Below, in pieces: positions 12,950 to 24,325 of a DNA stretch of 64,000 nt (position 1 is the first letter of the stretch; every line of letters begins with the position of its first letter). The stretch lies in assembly GCF_030445035.2 (NCBI RefSeq), contig NC_092216.1, forward strand, positions 10,851,405 through 10,915,404. Reading direction: 5' to 3'. The notes beneath the pieces were generated by a model, which was not told the DNA's origin, made no database searches, and saw nothing but the letters and a program-made list of their open reading frames with translations. A program made the position numbers and the translations under genes. The stretch comes from Dasypus novemcinctus (taxonomy: Eukaryota > Chordata > Mammalia > Cingulata > Dasypodidae).

Positions 12950-14560
12950 AACAGTGTTGGCTGGCTATTCCTAAATCTGGATACAGTTAACAAAAGAAAG
13001 GGATGAGTTGAAGGCTTTGAATTTGCAACTTAAGCAGTGTATGAATGATGTGAAAGTTTCTATTTATGTTCTGAAAGAAAATCTTGTTTTGCATAGCTGC
13101 AGACTTGAGATCTCTGAAAATCAGACTCAGTCTCATTTTATGTGTAGCAGAGTTACAATGAAAATGAAAATCTCACCCTTGCAGGATGTCTGCTGTTAAA
13201 GTGAGGGCATTGATTGGAAAGGAATGGAATCCTGAAGATTGGGATGGAGATGTATAGGTTAATGATGATAGCAGTGGAATATGGAAACCCTAATTCTGCT
13301 GAGACTTGCCAAATCTGTAAATGTCTGCTCTGAAGCCTAGTACCACCCATTTTCAAGCATGCACTACCCTGCTTCCACATACCCCAATGAATACAGTCCT
13401 CCTCCTTGCCTAAGACAGATATCACCCACCTCAAGTCTGCACTGCCCAATCTCCAGCCTGCCCCAAGCATTCTCCATCTCCTCCCCAACCTGAAGAATCT
13501 ATCATCCAACATCCACCCTACACTGAGGAGTTTATTATTCAATCCCCACCTGAAGAGATTAATTCCATCTCACCAGATGGAAATGCCAAGGTATGTCCTG
13601 AGGTCAGTAGCTTGCAATACATTTCCAATTATCTCCTTACCCAATCTCACCACCCCTTTCCTCCTCCAGACCTATAACTGGATTAAAATAACAAGCCCCC
13701 AAAGGTGAAATATAAAGTATTACCTATGAGGGAATATGCTATACTCCAAAATATCTATATGAATTTTCCAAGTTATATGGGCAGAAATCAGGGTAATTTT
13801 TGTTGGAATGGATATGAAGGGTATGTAATAATTGTGGAAAGAATATAAAGTTGAATCACAGTGAATTTATTGATATGGGCTCCTTAAACAAAGATTTTGG
13901 ATTCAGTGCTGTAGCTCAAGGGGTTAGAAAGAGCTTCAACAGGTTGTTTTGGTGGCTGAGTGAAACATGGACCAAAAGATGGCCTAGAGTGTCTGAGATC
14001 AAGACGGATGATTTATCCTGGTATACTGTACATGAAGGGATCCAAAGACTTAGAAAGATTGGAATGTTAGAATGCATTAACCATTTTAAACCTGCCCACC
14101 TATCCCAGGAATGTGCAGTGGACACATCTTTAACCAGAACTTTGAAGAATAAATCAGTGTGACTAATTCCATCTTCTCTGTAAGCCAAATATCATGGGGG
14201 GAAACAGCTGTCATGGTACTAGACTCCTTAAACACTATGGGGGCGAATGGATCTTCAAGTAGCAGAAGCCAAGTAGGAGCACCTAATCACAAGGTTTGGG
14301 TGTCGCTACCTCAATGAAATTAAACTCAGAGCACCAAGTAGAAGAGACTGAGATACAGAAGTATGACATTGGCTAATAGATCATGGGGTGTCTAGAAGTA
14401 AAATAGATGGACAGTCTACTAAATTTCTACTTCATCTGTAGAAGCAGAAGTATTCTCGGCTGAGTGAACAAAGCCCTAACTTGAATTACAGAAACAAAGA
14501 ATCCTGGCCCTTTAATCAATTCCCAGACTTGAGACAGTTGACAGACCCAGAGCCCTTTGA
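12950..14560 (+). pseudogene. ERV-L gag relic
   Basis: This region lies upstream of the pol relic. Open segments include 13406-13708 (proline/serine-rich) and 13851-14162 (103 codons), the latter with tryptophan-rich text such as 'FWWLSETWTKRWPRVSE', which suits a capsid-like region. The assignment as gag rests on its position and on general resemblance to ERV-L gag, not on a decisive motif. No full-length frame remains. Confidence 0.55.
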
Positions 14561-15039
14561 ATGAGGGGAAGACCAGGTTTGTTAGTGGAAGAATCCTGTT
14601 ACAATGACAAAAATTTATAATGCTAACTTTCCTCCTAGCTTACCTTAGAGAGACCTATAAGTTTTTACTAGGATAACTGTATTGGGGAAAAGGAAATGAT
14701 TAGACTTTCAGGTTATTAGACAATGGCTCAAAAATGACATTAATTCAAGGATACCAACATGTTACTGTGGCCCACCAGTCAGAGTAGAGGCTTATTGAGC
14801 TTAGGTGATTGATGGAATTTTAGTTCAGGCCCATCTTACATTGGGTCCACTCGGTCCTCAGATTCATTCTGTGGTTATTTTCTATTTCGAGAATGCATAA
14901 TTGAAATATATACAATCCAGTATCTGGCATAATTACCACATTGGATAACTAACTTGTGGAGTAAAGGTTATTACTGAGGAATGGTCAAGTGGAACTCACT
15001 AGAATTTCCCCTACCTAGCAAAATAGTAAATAAAAAGCA

Positions 15040-15700
15040 ATGCAGATTCATGGAGGGAGTGCAAAGATCAGTGCCACCATCAAGGATATGAAAGATGCAG
15101 AGATGGTGATTCCCACCACATCCCCATTCAACTCTCCTATTTGGCCTGTGCAGAAAACAGATGGATCTGGGGGATGATAGTAGATTATCATAAATTTAAC
15201 AAGGTGATGACTTAAACTGAAGATCCTGCCCCAGATGTGGTATCGTTGCTCTAGCAAATCAACACATCCCTTGGGACATGATCTGGGAAAGCTCTTTTTT
15301 TTTTTTTTTCAATTGTTGTTAGTAAGGACCATAGAAACAGTTCTTTCAGCTGGCAAGGTCAGCAAGATACCTTCACTGTCTTGCCACAGGGGTATATTAA
15401 CTCAGCAGGCTTATATCATAATATTTTCTACAGGGACCTTGATCATCTCCCCTTCCCACAAGACAACACATTGGTCCATTAGCATGATAATAGCAAGAAG
15501 TTGCAATTACTTATAGAGAGAATGGGAGATAAATTCAACAAAAATACAGGTGAAGTTTCTAGGTATCTAATAGTGTGGGTCATTTCAAGATATCCCATCT
15601 AAGTGAAGAATAAGCTGTTGCACCTGGCCCATTCTATTACCAAAAAAGAGGCACAATGTTTAATTTATTCAGATTTTGGAGACAATACATTCTACATTTA
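15040..15700 (+). pseudogene. ERV-L reverse transcriptase relic
   Basis: Short collinear islands mark the domain: '[13 protein letters not shown]' near 15130, 'VDYHKFNKV' near 15180, '[10 protein letters not shown]' near 15380, and the 'DLDHL' plus 'HWSISMI' area near 15440-15490 where the catalytic YIDD-type motif is expected. 'VKFLGI' follows near 15555. The expected catalytic aspartates cannot be read in frame. A T-tract at 15297-15310 and several stops interrupt the frame. Confidence 0.82.
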
Positions 15701-16199
15701 GGTGTGCTACTATGGCTCAGTGACTAGAAAAGCTATTAGTTTTGAGTGGGAACCAGACTAAGAGGAGACTATGCAGCAGGCCCAGTCTCCCATTCAAGCT
15801 GCACTACCACTTGGGCCATGTGATCCAACAGATCCAATAGTGCTCAAAGTGTCAGTAGCAAATGAAGATGCCAAATGAAGATTTTGGCAGCCCCATACAG
15901 GAGAATCACAAGGCCCACCCTTAAGACTTTGGAGCAAAGCCCTGCCATACTCTGCAAAGTATTATTATCCTTATGAGAAACAGCTTTTGGTCACTACTGG
16001 ACCTTAGAAACTGCTTTACCATGAGCCACAGTTACCATAAGACCTAAGTTGCCTATCATGAGTTGGGTATTGTCTGACCCACCAAACCATAAAGCTGGCC
16101 GTACAAAGCATCATTTCATCATAAAGTAGAAGCAGTATGTACAAGATAGGGCTAAAGAGGGCCCTAAAGGCACAAGTAAATTACATGAGGAAGTGGCCC

Positions 16200-16680
16200 A
16201 AATGTCCATGGTCACCACCCCTGCCATGTTATCTTCTCTTTCCCAGCCCATAGCTTTGACCTCTTGTGCAGGCCTTTATAATCAGTTGACTGAGGAAGAG
16301 AAAAGTTGGGCCTGGTTTACAGATGGTTCTGCATGATATGCAGGTATCATCTGAAAGTGGACAGCACTGCAGCCTATTTCTAGGACATCCCTGAAGGACA
16401 GTGGTGAGGGCAAATCCTCCCAGTGGGCAGAACTTTGAGCAGTGCATCTGCTCGCTCATTTTGTTTGGAAGAAGAAATGACTAGATATGCATATGTACAC
16501 TTGTTCATGGGCTGTTGCAAATGATTTGGCTGGATAGTCAGGAATTTGGAAGGAACATGATTGGAAAATTGGTGACAAAGAGGTCTGGGGAAGAGGTATG
16601 TGGGTAGACCTTTCTGAGTGGGCAAAAAACATGAAAATATTTGTGTTGCCCATGAATGTCATTAAGGGGTGATTTCAGCA
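16200..16680 (+). pseudogene. ERV-L RNase H relic
   Basis: The island 'WFTDGSA' at about 16313-16333 carries the first catalytic aspartate of retroviral RNase H in its usual setting and is followed at once by a stop. Downstream text at 16400-16660 corresponds to the rest of the domain but only in shifting frames. The sequence then passes directly to dUTPase-like text, with no zinc-binding or DDE integrase motifs in between. Confidence 0.75.
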
Positions 16681-16779
16681 AAGGAAGATTTTCAGAATGA
16701 AGTGGATAAGATGACCCACTCTGTGGACAGCACTCAGCCGCTTTCCCCATACTTCATGTCCCTGTCGTCTTAAGTCCTG

Positions 16780-17060
16780 CTGGTATACAAGTCTTAGTAC
16801 CAAAAGGAGGAGTGCTGCTCTGAGGGAACACAACAATAATTCCATTGAACTGAAAGTTAAAACTGCCAAATGATCACTTTGGGCTTCTCTTACCTCTGAA
16901 TCAATAGGTAAAGAAGGGAATAGCTGTACTCGCTGGGGTGATTAATCCTGACTATAAAGAGGAAATAAGACTGCACCTACACAATGGAAGTAAAGAATCA
17001 TTTGCAAGGAATATGGGAGATCCCTTAGGGTATCTCTTAGTACTACCATGCCTTGTGACT
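16780..17060 (+). pseudogene. ERV-L dUTPase-like relic
   Basis: The islands 'VLVPKGGVLL' near 16790 and 'GVINPDYKEEI' near 16935-16970 fit the trimeric dUTPase fold, in which the second is the uracil-binding hairpin region. A dUTPase at the 3' end of pol is a feature of ERV-L elements. In-frame stops lie in and around both islands, so it is not functional. Confidence 0.7.
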
Positions 17061-17575
17061 AAATTCAATGGAAAATTGCAGCAACTCCAGACAAGAATAA
17101 CAATCGCCTAGAATCTTCAGGAGTGAATGTTTTGGTCACCCCATGAGGCAAAGAACTACAGCCAGCTGAGGTGCTTGCTGAGGGTAAAGGGAATGTGGAA
17201 GGGGTAATGGAAGGAAGTGGTGATAAATATGAAATTTGACCATGTGACATTACAGAAATGAGAATTGTCATGAATATTTCTTCCTTATGTGTTTACATAT
17301 GTACATAAAATGAGTATCTTTCTTTTATTCCCTAAACTTTTCTCTTATCATATGACATAAGATGAATCAGGTTCATTTTGTAGTATTTAAGGATGTCAAG
17401 TTTAAGAGTGAATATTACTCAATGACTTAAAACCTACTCTGGACAGTGTTTCCTGTCATACACATGAGTGGAATATTGTTAGATGGAATTATGTGTGTAT
17501 ATAAATCTGTTATTGATTTTATTAAGATGCTTGGTTTAAGGTGATGTGTAAGGCTGCCACTTGTTAGTGGTGGAC

Positions 17576-18008
17576 TGTGATGGTTAGGCTAATGTCAATT
17601 CAGCCAGATAATGGTGCCCAGTTGTTTGCTCAAGCAAGCACTGAACTTACCATAGTACCAGGGTATTTCATGGACTTTGACAATCTGTGTTGATTCCATA
17701 GATGGCTGGTTACATCTACAATTAACTGAGGAGATTGCCTTCAGCAATGAGTGGCATCTCATCTAATCAGTTGAAGGCCTAAAACAGAAAAGTGATTTCA
17801 GCATTCAGAAAAAGAGTTCCCATCTCTACTTCATACAGCCAGTATCCCCTGGGAACTCTTCAAAGACCTTCATTGGAGTCCCTGGTTTGCAACCAGCTCT
17901 GTGAATTTGGACTTACACATCATGGTCATGTCTGATAATTTTATAAAATCATATCATTTACAGATATGGCCTGTTGGTTCTTTTCCCTAGAGAACCCTAA
18001 CTAAAACA
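17576..18008 (+). mobile_element. MLT2-like LTR, 3' LTR of the ERV-L
   Basis: A 433-bp segment starting TGTGATGGTTAGGCTAATGT and ending CTAGAGAACCCTAACTAAAA plus CA, so it has the TG...CA ends of an LTR. The internal landmarks (CAGCCAGATAATGGTGCCCA near 17600 and CCTTCATTGGAGTC near 17866) are those I associate with MLT2 LTRs of ERV-L. It directly follows the pol relic, so it is the 3' LTR of that provirus. Confidence 0.88.
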
Positions 18009-18029
18009 GTGGGTATTGGGTTTCCTTTC

Positions 18030-18157
18030 TTGGTTGATAAAAATTATCTGGAATTAGTGATGTTTGCTTAACAACTGTGAATGTACCAAATACCACTGAA
18101 TCCCTTTCTTAAAAAATAATTTTCAGTTTGTGGTAAAAATGTATTATACAAAGGAGT
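18030..18157 (+). repeat. Scrap of old L1 3' end
   Basis: The segment 'TTGCTTAACAACTGTGAATG' with 'CCACTGAAT' downstream resembles the terminal part of an old L1 3' UTR on the plus strand. It is short and diverged, and the call is tentative. Confidence 0.4.
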
Positions 18158-18325
18158 ACTGATGCAAAATTCAGAAATCTGTTGGCTTTCATCAAGGGTA
18201 TTTATTTGGGGTAGAAGCCTACAGTCAGAAGGCCCTAAAGAGTCCAACTCAAGGTATCATAAGATATACTTTCTCACCCAAAGTCTGTTGCCAGATGTTG
18301 ATGCAAGATGGCAGTGATGTTACTT
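18158..18325 (+). repeat. Unassigned repeat family, partial copy
   Basis: The segment from TACTGATGCAAAATTCAGAA to GATGCAAGATGG matches the first 150 bp of the longer copy at 24326-24957: the ACTGATGCAAA start, 'GTATTTATTTGGGGTAGAAG', the 'CTCACC...GTCTGTTG' run and the 'GCAAGATGGC' end. It is truncated at its 3' side and meets an antisense L1. The class of the family is unknown to me. Confidence 0.7.
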
Positions 18326-18735
18326 TAACCATTTTAAGTGGATAATTCTTCAATGTTAATTACATTGGCAATACTGTATAACTTTCACCACTATCTATTT
18401 CTAAACTAGGTTCATTATCACAATCCAAAATGCATACTCTCTTAGCAAGAACTCCTCATACCCTCCTCCCTTCACCCCTGGCTACCACTATTCTGCTTTC
18501 TGTGTCCATGAATTTGCTAATTTTGAATATTTCAAATAAAAGAAATCATATAAAATTTGTTCTTTGGTATTTTAAAAAATATGTCTTCAAGGCTTATCTA
18601 TGTTATATAGCATTGACCAGAATGTCAGTTATTTTTTTGACTGAATAATATTCCATTGTTTAGCCATTTATCTACTCATGGACACTGGAACTGCTCTCTC
18701 CTTTTGGCTATTTTTAATTTAAAATTTTCTGTTTT
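18326..18735 (-). repeat. Old L1 3' end, minus strand
   Basis: Antisense of a typical old mammalian L1 3' end: 'CCTGGCTACCACTATTCTGC' near 18476, 'TCCATGAATTTG' near 18506, 'GACTGAATAATATTCCATTG' near 18639. Old, truncated, non-coding. Confidence 0.8.
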
Positions 18736-18879
18736 TATTATTTGAAAAATACAGTAATTAAAATCTGGAGAACTGAGACAAAATCACACTTTAAATCCTG
18801 ATGGCATTTTGGAGTGTTTCTGTTCAATCACTTTTACAATGCATTTAAATATATAAAACAGCTATAATTATTTTTTAAA

Positions 18880-19985
18880 GATATTTATATTACATGAAGG
18901 ATACATAAAAAAATGTAGGGAACATCCATATGCCCCACTTCCTGCCCCTCACACACTTCCCCACATTAACAGCATTTTTCATTAGTGTGTTACATTTGTT
19001 GTTTTTTCTTTTAAATATATTTTTTTAAAAAGGTATTTAGATTACACAAAATGTTACACAAAAATATATAAGGGACTCCCACATGCCCCACTCACCACAC
19101 TCTCCCCATGTGAAAAACTGTAAAAATTAGTGTTGTACATTCACTGCAATTGATGAACACATTTGGAGTATTACCACTAAGCATGGAATTTGGTTTACAT
19201 CATAATTTACAATCTCTCCCACTCAAGTCTGTAGGTTATGGCAGGATATATAATGGCCTGTACCTGTTGTTGCATTGTTATTCAGGACAATTCTAGTTCC
19301 AAAAATGTCCCCATATTACACTTCTTTTTCCTTCTCTCTGCCTTCAGCAACTCCAGTGGCCACTGTCTCCACAACAATGATATAATTTCTTCCATTGCTA
19401 GAATGCCAATAAGTCTATAGTAAAATACCAGTAAGTCCATTGTAGTCTATATTTTATCCCCAGTCTTGAGTATTCTGGGATGGTGATGCCCTCTCACCTC
19501 TAATTGAGAGGGGACTTGATGCCATAGCTGATGGATGGGACTCTCTTGCTTGTAGTTGTAGACTCTCTTGGTTCCTTGGTATGGTGGTTGCCCATCCTTA
19601 CCTCCTTGTCAGTTGTCCTGGTGAAGTCCAATGAACTGGAGAGTAGGTTTTGCAACCCCATTGAGATTCAGGGCCCAAATGGCAGATGGACAGCCCAAGA
19701 TTTAAATCTCTTGGACATAGACCAACTAACTTTATTACTAATTATAAGTTCAAATAAAAGAACAGAAAAGCCATGTGTAGGGAAACCACACTGGGAACAT
19801 AAATTCCAAAGTAGGGTCCACTGAAAAGGGACCAAAATCCTGAGCTATCTGGCCTGACTATAGTGTCTGAGTGTCCCCAGAACCCTCAGGAGCCCTGCTA
19901 TTTGGGGGTAGTGTCTACTTTAGCTGTCAAGAAGTTCCTGCTGAGACGTGCATAAGCATTACCTCTAGAATGACCTTCTGATGCA
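18880..19985 (-). repeat. L1 distal 3' UTR, minus strand (two stacked ends)
   Basis: The reverse complement follows the distal 3' UTR of L1-A. Two copies of the extreme 3' end are stacked, one at about 18880-18990 (AAGATATTTATATTACATGA) and one starting near 19020 (AAAGGTATTTAGATTACACA). The second continues for about 950 bp through 'CTGGGATGGTGATG' near 19470. No ORF2 is attached. Confidence 0.78.
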
Positions 19986-20560
19986 CTTAACCATGTTTCA
20001 AATATTTTCTTCCATTCTGTAGTTTTATTTTCCCTATCTTGATAATATTCCCTGATGCTTATTTTTAAAATTTTATTTTTGATGAAGTCCATTTTACCTA
20101 TTTTTATCCCTTGTTTGGGTTTTTGGGTAAAATTTAAAAACCCAATGTCCACTACAATGTCCTTAATATATTTTCTTGTGTTTTTTTGTAAGAGTTTTAT
20201 AGTATAATTCTTATATTTATGTCTTTGAAAAAGGTTGTCCTATTTCTTTATTAGCAATGTTATTGTTTGCAGAACAATCATGTCTAAAATACGGAGTTCC
20301 CACAAACCACTTTATTCTAATAATAGAGTGGTATGTGGGAACTACATTATTAGTATGGTTCATGTTACAATTCATGAAAGAATATTTTTTATATTGTACT
20401 ATTAACCATAGTCCATAAATTACATATAGATTATATAATAAGAGATGGGGGCACACATAACATTCTTTTGCTTATGGATTTCCAGTTATCTCAGCACTAT
20501 TTGTTGGAGAGGCAATTATTTCCCCATTAAATGGACTTGGCACCATTTTTAAAAAATCAG
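19986..20560 (-). repeat. Old L1 ORF2 fragment, minus strand, interrupted
   Basis: On the minus strand 20152-19990 gives ORF2-like text (LNFTQKPKQGIKIGKMDFIK and following). At 20250-20455 an unrelated or 3'-UTR-like AT-rich segment interrupts it, and ORF2-like text resumes at 20460-20560 (the antisense of the 'CACCATTTGTTGAAGAG' type landmark). Non-coding. Confidence 0.6.
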
Positions 20561-20960
20561 CTGACCAATTATGGCATGTTTCTATAACAGAATACTATTC
20601 ATCTATAAAAAAGGAATGGGCTAATATGACTACAACATGACTACCAAAAGAACTATCCTGAGTCAAAAAAATCCAGAGAAAAGGAGTAATTAGGCTTTCA
20701 TTTATATAAAACCCTAGAAAATGCAAAGGAATCTAAAGTGACCAAGAACAGTTTAATTATTGCTTAAAGTAGTAGGGTGGGGAGGATCAGAAGAAATTAC
20801 ACAATCACATTTGAAAGAATTGGGGGTGCAGGATACATGTTAATTATCTTGAATATGCAATATTTTCATGAATGTCTGTCAAAAATTTTACTGTCAGAAT
20901 TTTACTGTACATGCTAGATATGAATATTTTATGTCAATTATATCTCAAAATTTAAAAAAG
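20561..20960 (+). repeat. Old L1 3' end, plus strand
   Basis: Sense-strand landmarks of an L1 tail: 'AATACTATTCATCTATAAAA' near 20590, 'GGTGGGGAGGATCAGAAG' near 20774, and a terminal 'TTATGTCAATTATATCTCAA' near 20929 leading into an A-rich end. It is collinear with the tails at 25300-25830 and 50820-51150. Confidence 0.7.
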
Positions 20961-21620
20961 TAAAAAATAAAATAGAACAAACTTTGTGGACACAGGACAA
21001 ACAAAAGAATGAATTAGTAAACTGAAAACTCCACTAGATTTTTCTAGAATCCAACATAGAGGGACAAAGAGAGGCATCTTAGAGAGATATGAAAGAGAAC
21101 ATGGCAAAGGCAGTTTGAGGAGATGGCCGAGAATTTTTTAGGATTGAAATATTAATACATGAATTCAAAAAGCCCAGCAATTTCCAAGAAGGATTAATAA
21201 AAAGAATTCAACATCTAGTTATATGATAGTGAAAGTGCAAAAAACCAAAGAAGAAGTAAATTGTAAAAGTGCCAGAATGAAAATAAAAAATTACTGAAAA
21301 AAAAGACAAAACTAGCAGTTATTCTGACTTAAGAAATCTTAGCAGTAGCAGTGAAAATCAGATATAGTTTATATTCCTCAAAACTATCTCAAGAAGATAT
21401 TGATCCCAAATCAAATATTAGTGATGGAGAAACAATAAAAAGTTAAGGAAATTTTAAGTATATAAAAAATGGAAATATATAAATAAAACAATAATATAAA
21501 AATACAATAAAGAAAAATATTAAAATATTAATTTTGTTATATGAATTTCACATTACAAAATAAATAAGCCTACAGAGTTTTATAATGCCAGGAAGAATAA
21601 ATATAAAACAAATGGGGTTA
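20961..21620 (+). repeat. Old L1 ORF1-like fragment, plus strand
   Basis: Decayed text resembling the middle and end of L1 ORF1, including 'GAGGAGATGGCCGAGAATTT' near 21117 and 'GAATTCAAAAAGCCCAGCAA' near 21161. Frames are broken and both edges are approximate. Confidence 0.55.
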
Positions 21621-21629
21621 ATCAGGTTA

Positions 21630-23330
21630 TTTTAGGTTTTCCTAATTTGTTTTCCACTTCATTTATTACTGCTCTAATTTTTAGTTACTTTCACTTGTTT
21701 TGGAATTAGTTTCCTGTTCTTTTTCTAGTTCCTCTAGATATGTAGTTAGGTCTTTGATTTTAGCTCTTCTTTACTGTAAGCATTAAAGGCTATAAATCTC
21801 CCTCTACACTACCTGTGCAGTGTCAGCTAAGTTTTGATATGCTATATTCTCATTTTCATTCTTCTCAGAATATTTGCTGAACACTCTGGTAATTATTTAT
21901 TATTTCACCCCACTTGAGATGGCTCCCTTGTCTGTAAGCTCTTAGCTTTTCTTCTTTAGAAGTCAGTGGGAACCAAATCTGGGACCTCCCATATGGGAGA
22001 TGAGTGCCCAATCACTTGAGACTCTTCCATTCACTCCTGGTTGATTGCCAGTTGCAGTGTCTGCTCATTCCTGTGGTTGCAGCATCTGCTGATTTTGGCA
22101 TCTTCTGGTTCAGCTTCTGCTCCACAGTTCTGGCATTTTCTGGTTGTGGCAGTTGTGGCATCTGCTGGTGACAGTGTCTGCTGGTTGTGGCAGTTGTGAT
22201 ATCTGTTGGTTGTGGCATCTGAAATGTCAGCTGGTTGCATGTCTGCTGGTTATGGCATCTGCTTATTGCAGAATCTGTTTGCTTTCTTTAGGTGGAACTG
22301 GGAATCAAACCCAGGACCTCCCATTTGGACACAGGTGCTCAATTGCTTGAGCCACATTCACTCCTCTCTTGCACTTACTTCTTTGACCCACTGATTTAAG
22401 AGAGTTTAATCTTAAGATATTTGCATATTTCTTTTTTCTTATTGATTTCTAACTTCATTCCATTATGATTAAAATGCTTTGTATAATTTCAATCATTAAA
22501 TTTATTAAGATTTGTCTCATGATTCAACATATGATTGGTCTATCCTGGAGAAGGATTGCTGAGTGCTTGAAAAAAATATACATCCTGTTTTGGGGTGCAA
22601 TGCTCTATAAATGCCTCCTAGATCTCGTGCATTTATCATATTATTCAAGTTGTCTGATTATTTACCTTCTGCCTAGATGTTCTATATAATGCTAATTGCA
22701 GTGTACAATTATTGTAGAGACACGTATTTCATCATTTAGCTTTGTCAGGGTGTGGCTCAAGTACTTTGGAGCACCTACATTAGGTACATAAATATTCATG
22801 ATTTCTTCTTGGTGAATTGCCCCTTATATTAATATATAATGAACTGACCTTCTTCATCTCATAACAGTTTTGTATTTAAAATCTATTTCATCCAATATTA
22901 TCACTGTTCTGGCTCTTGATTATTTGTGTGTAATATCTTTTTCTAACCTTTTACAATTCTTGGCCAGGAGTTTTCTCTTTCTGAACCTTAATTATATAAC
23001 ACTGCCTTCTCATCTCCATGATGAGAGAGAGGCATTTAGTCTTGCTGAGTTTCCTTGTAATGTACTGCATTTCTTTTGCTGCTTTCAGAATACTTTCATG
23101 TCTGGCATTTGACATTCTGAATTAGTAGGTGTCTCAGAATGTCTATTCAGATTTATTCTGTTTGAGGTGCATTGTAATTCTTGGGTATTGATATTTATGT
23201 CTTTTATAAGGGCTGAGAAGTTTCAGTTACTGTTTCCTCAAGTGTTTCCTGCTCCTTTTACATTTTCTTCTTCTGGGATACTTATAAAGCATGTTTGTGC
23301 CCTTCATATTGTCATTCAGTCCCAAGATCA
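21630..23330 (-). repeat. Old L1 (ORF2 N-terminus to ORF1), minus strand
   Basis: Antisense ORF2/ORF1 text: 21640-21910 (mid ORF2), 22380-22960 (end of endonuclease back to its start) and 22970-23330 (ORF1). The two ORF2 halves are separated by a dimeric SINE at 21915-22365. Stops in all frames. Confidence 0.72.
21915..22365 (-). mobile_element. Dimeric tRNA-derived SINE with minisatellite core, minus strand
   Basis: Two tRNA-like modules in the same (minus) orientation flank a tandem repeat. The first, at about 22295-22365, has a B-box-like GGGTTTGATTCCC (complement at 22300-22312). The second, at about 21960-22040, has CCAGATTTGGTTCCC (complement at 21968-21982). Between them, 22060-22275 is built of a degenerate unit read on the plus strand as GTGGCATCTGCTGGTT. 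The two-headed plan fits what I recall as the dimeric DAS-III class of armadillo SINEs. It interrupts an old L1. I found no convincing target-site duplication. Confidence 0.72.
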
Positions 23331-23880
23331 TTTAAACTTTCTCCCACACAATTTTGTAAGTTATGACAAGATATCTAATGGCCTGTATCTGTCATTGCAA
23401 TGTCATTCAGGACAAGTCCCAAGTCTCTGAAAATGTCCCCTTATTACACCTACTTCTCCCTCCCTCCCAAGAACCTCCAATGGCCACTGTCATCACATCA
23501 ATGACAATAGTTCTTCCATTGCTAGAATCACAGTAAGTCTGTAGGAAAATAACAAGTCTACTCTAGTCTATCATCCATTCCCCATTCCTGAGGATTCTGG
23601 GATGGTGATGTCCACTCCACCTCTAAAGGAGAGGGGACTTAGATCCCATGGGGTAGATGGATGGGACTATCTTACCTGCAGTTGCAGACTCTCTGTTCCT
23701 TGGGATGGTCGTCCATCATCATTTCCTTGTTAGTTGTGCTGGGTGAGCCCAACACTGGAGAGGAGGTATTGTAATGCTGTTGAGATTCAGAGTTCAAATG
23801 GCACATGGGCAGGGTTATTGATTTACAGTGTTGGAGTGGGGGGCATAGAGGACAGGACACTCATGGGGCAGACTTAAATG
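23331..23880 (-). repeat. L1 distal 3' UTR fragment, minus strand
   Basis: The reverse complement is collinear with the distal 3' UTR of L1-A and with 19230-19830 on the same strand. Shared landmarks are 'AATGGCCTGTATCTGTCATT' near 23379, 'CTGGGATGGTGATGTCCACT' near 23598 and 'GAGATTCAGAG' near 23782. It lacks ORF2. Confidence 0.75.
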
Positions 23881-23934
23881 TATTTTTAATCTTCCTGTTT
23901 CTTAATATGGTTTGTAATATTTGCTGATGTTTAG

Positions 23935-24325
23935 GTATCTGATTATGATAATTTATTTAGAAAAGCAATTACATGCAGGGAGCATATTCTTTTCAACAAA
24001 TGGTGCTGGAACAACTGGACATCCACATGAAAAAATAAACCTTAACAAATACATGATTTATATAAAGAAAAAGTGATAAATTTGGCATAATAAAAATTTT
24101 CAATTTTATTTTTTAAAACCCTCATTTAAGGGGACGAAAATATGAGATTCAGTCTAGGTAAAAATACTTACACAAATCACATACTCATCCAAAGAATTTG
24201 TGATCTAGTACATTAAAAGCCTCCCAAAACTACAATAAAAAAATCAATTAGCAAAAAGATTTAACATATGAACAGGTATTTACCAAAATGGGTATACGGA
24301 TGCCAACTAAGCATATTTTACTAGT
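23935..24325 (+). repeat. Old L1 ORF2 C-terminus, plus strand (left part)
   Basis: Sense L1 text with 'TCAACAAATGGTGCTGGAAC' near 23994 and 'AATTTGTGATCTAGTACATT' near 24196. It is continued at 24958, after the repeat that interrupts it. Confidence 0.72.

Larger units (their letters stand above)
12926..17575 (+). mobile_element. ERV-L (class III) provirus relic, internal region
   Basis: A decayed endogenous retrovirus internal sequence with gag-like (12950-14560), reverse transcriptase (15040-15700), RNase H (16200-16680) and dUTPase-like (16780-17060) segments in that order, followed by an LTR at 17576. The dUTPase at the end of pol and the MLT2-like LTR point to the ERV-L group. Stops and frameshifts are frequent in every domain. 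No integrase is seen between RNase H and dUTPase, and no env. The 5' LTR and leader are absent, with L1-C occupying that side. Confidence 0.85.

Noticed and set aside
13153..13542. 129-codon minus-strand frame
   Set aside because: Antisense to the ERV-L gag relic. The composition is explained by the proline-rich sense strand.
22060..22275. Regular short repeats that might suggest a CRISPR array
   Set aside because: Units are degenerate and contiguous with no unique spacers, and the host is a mammal. It is a minisatellite inside a SINE.
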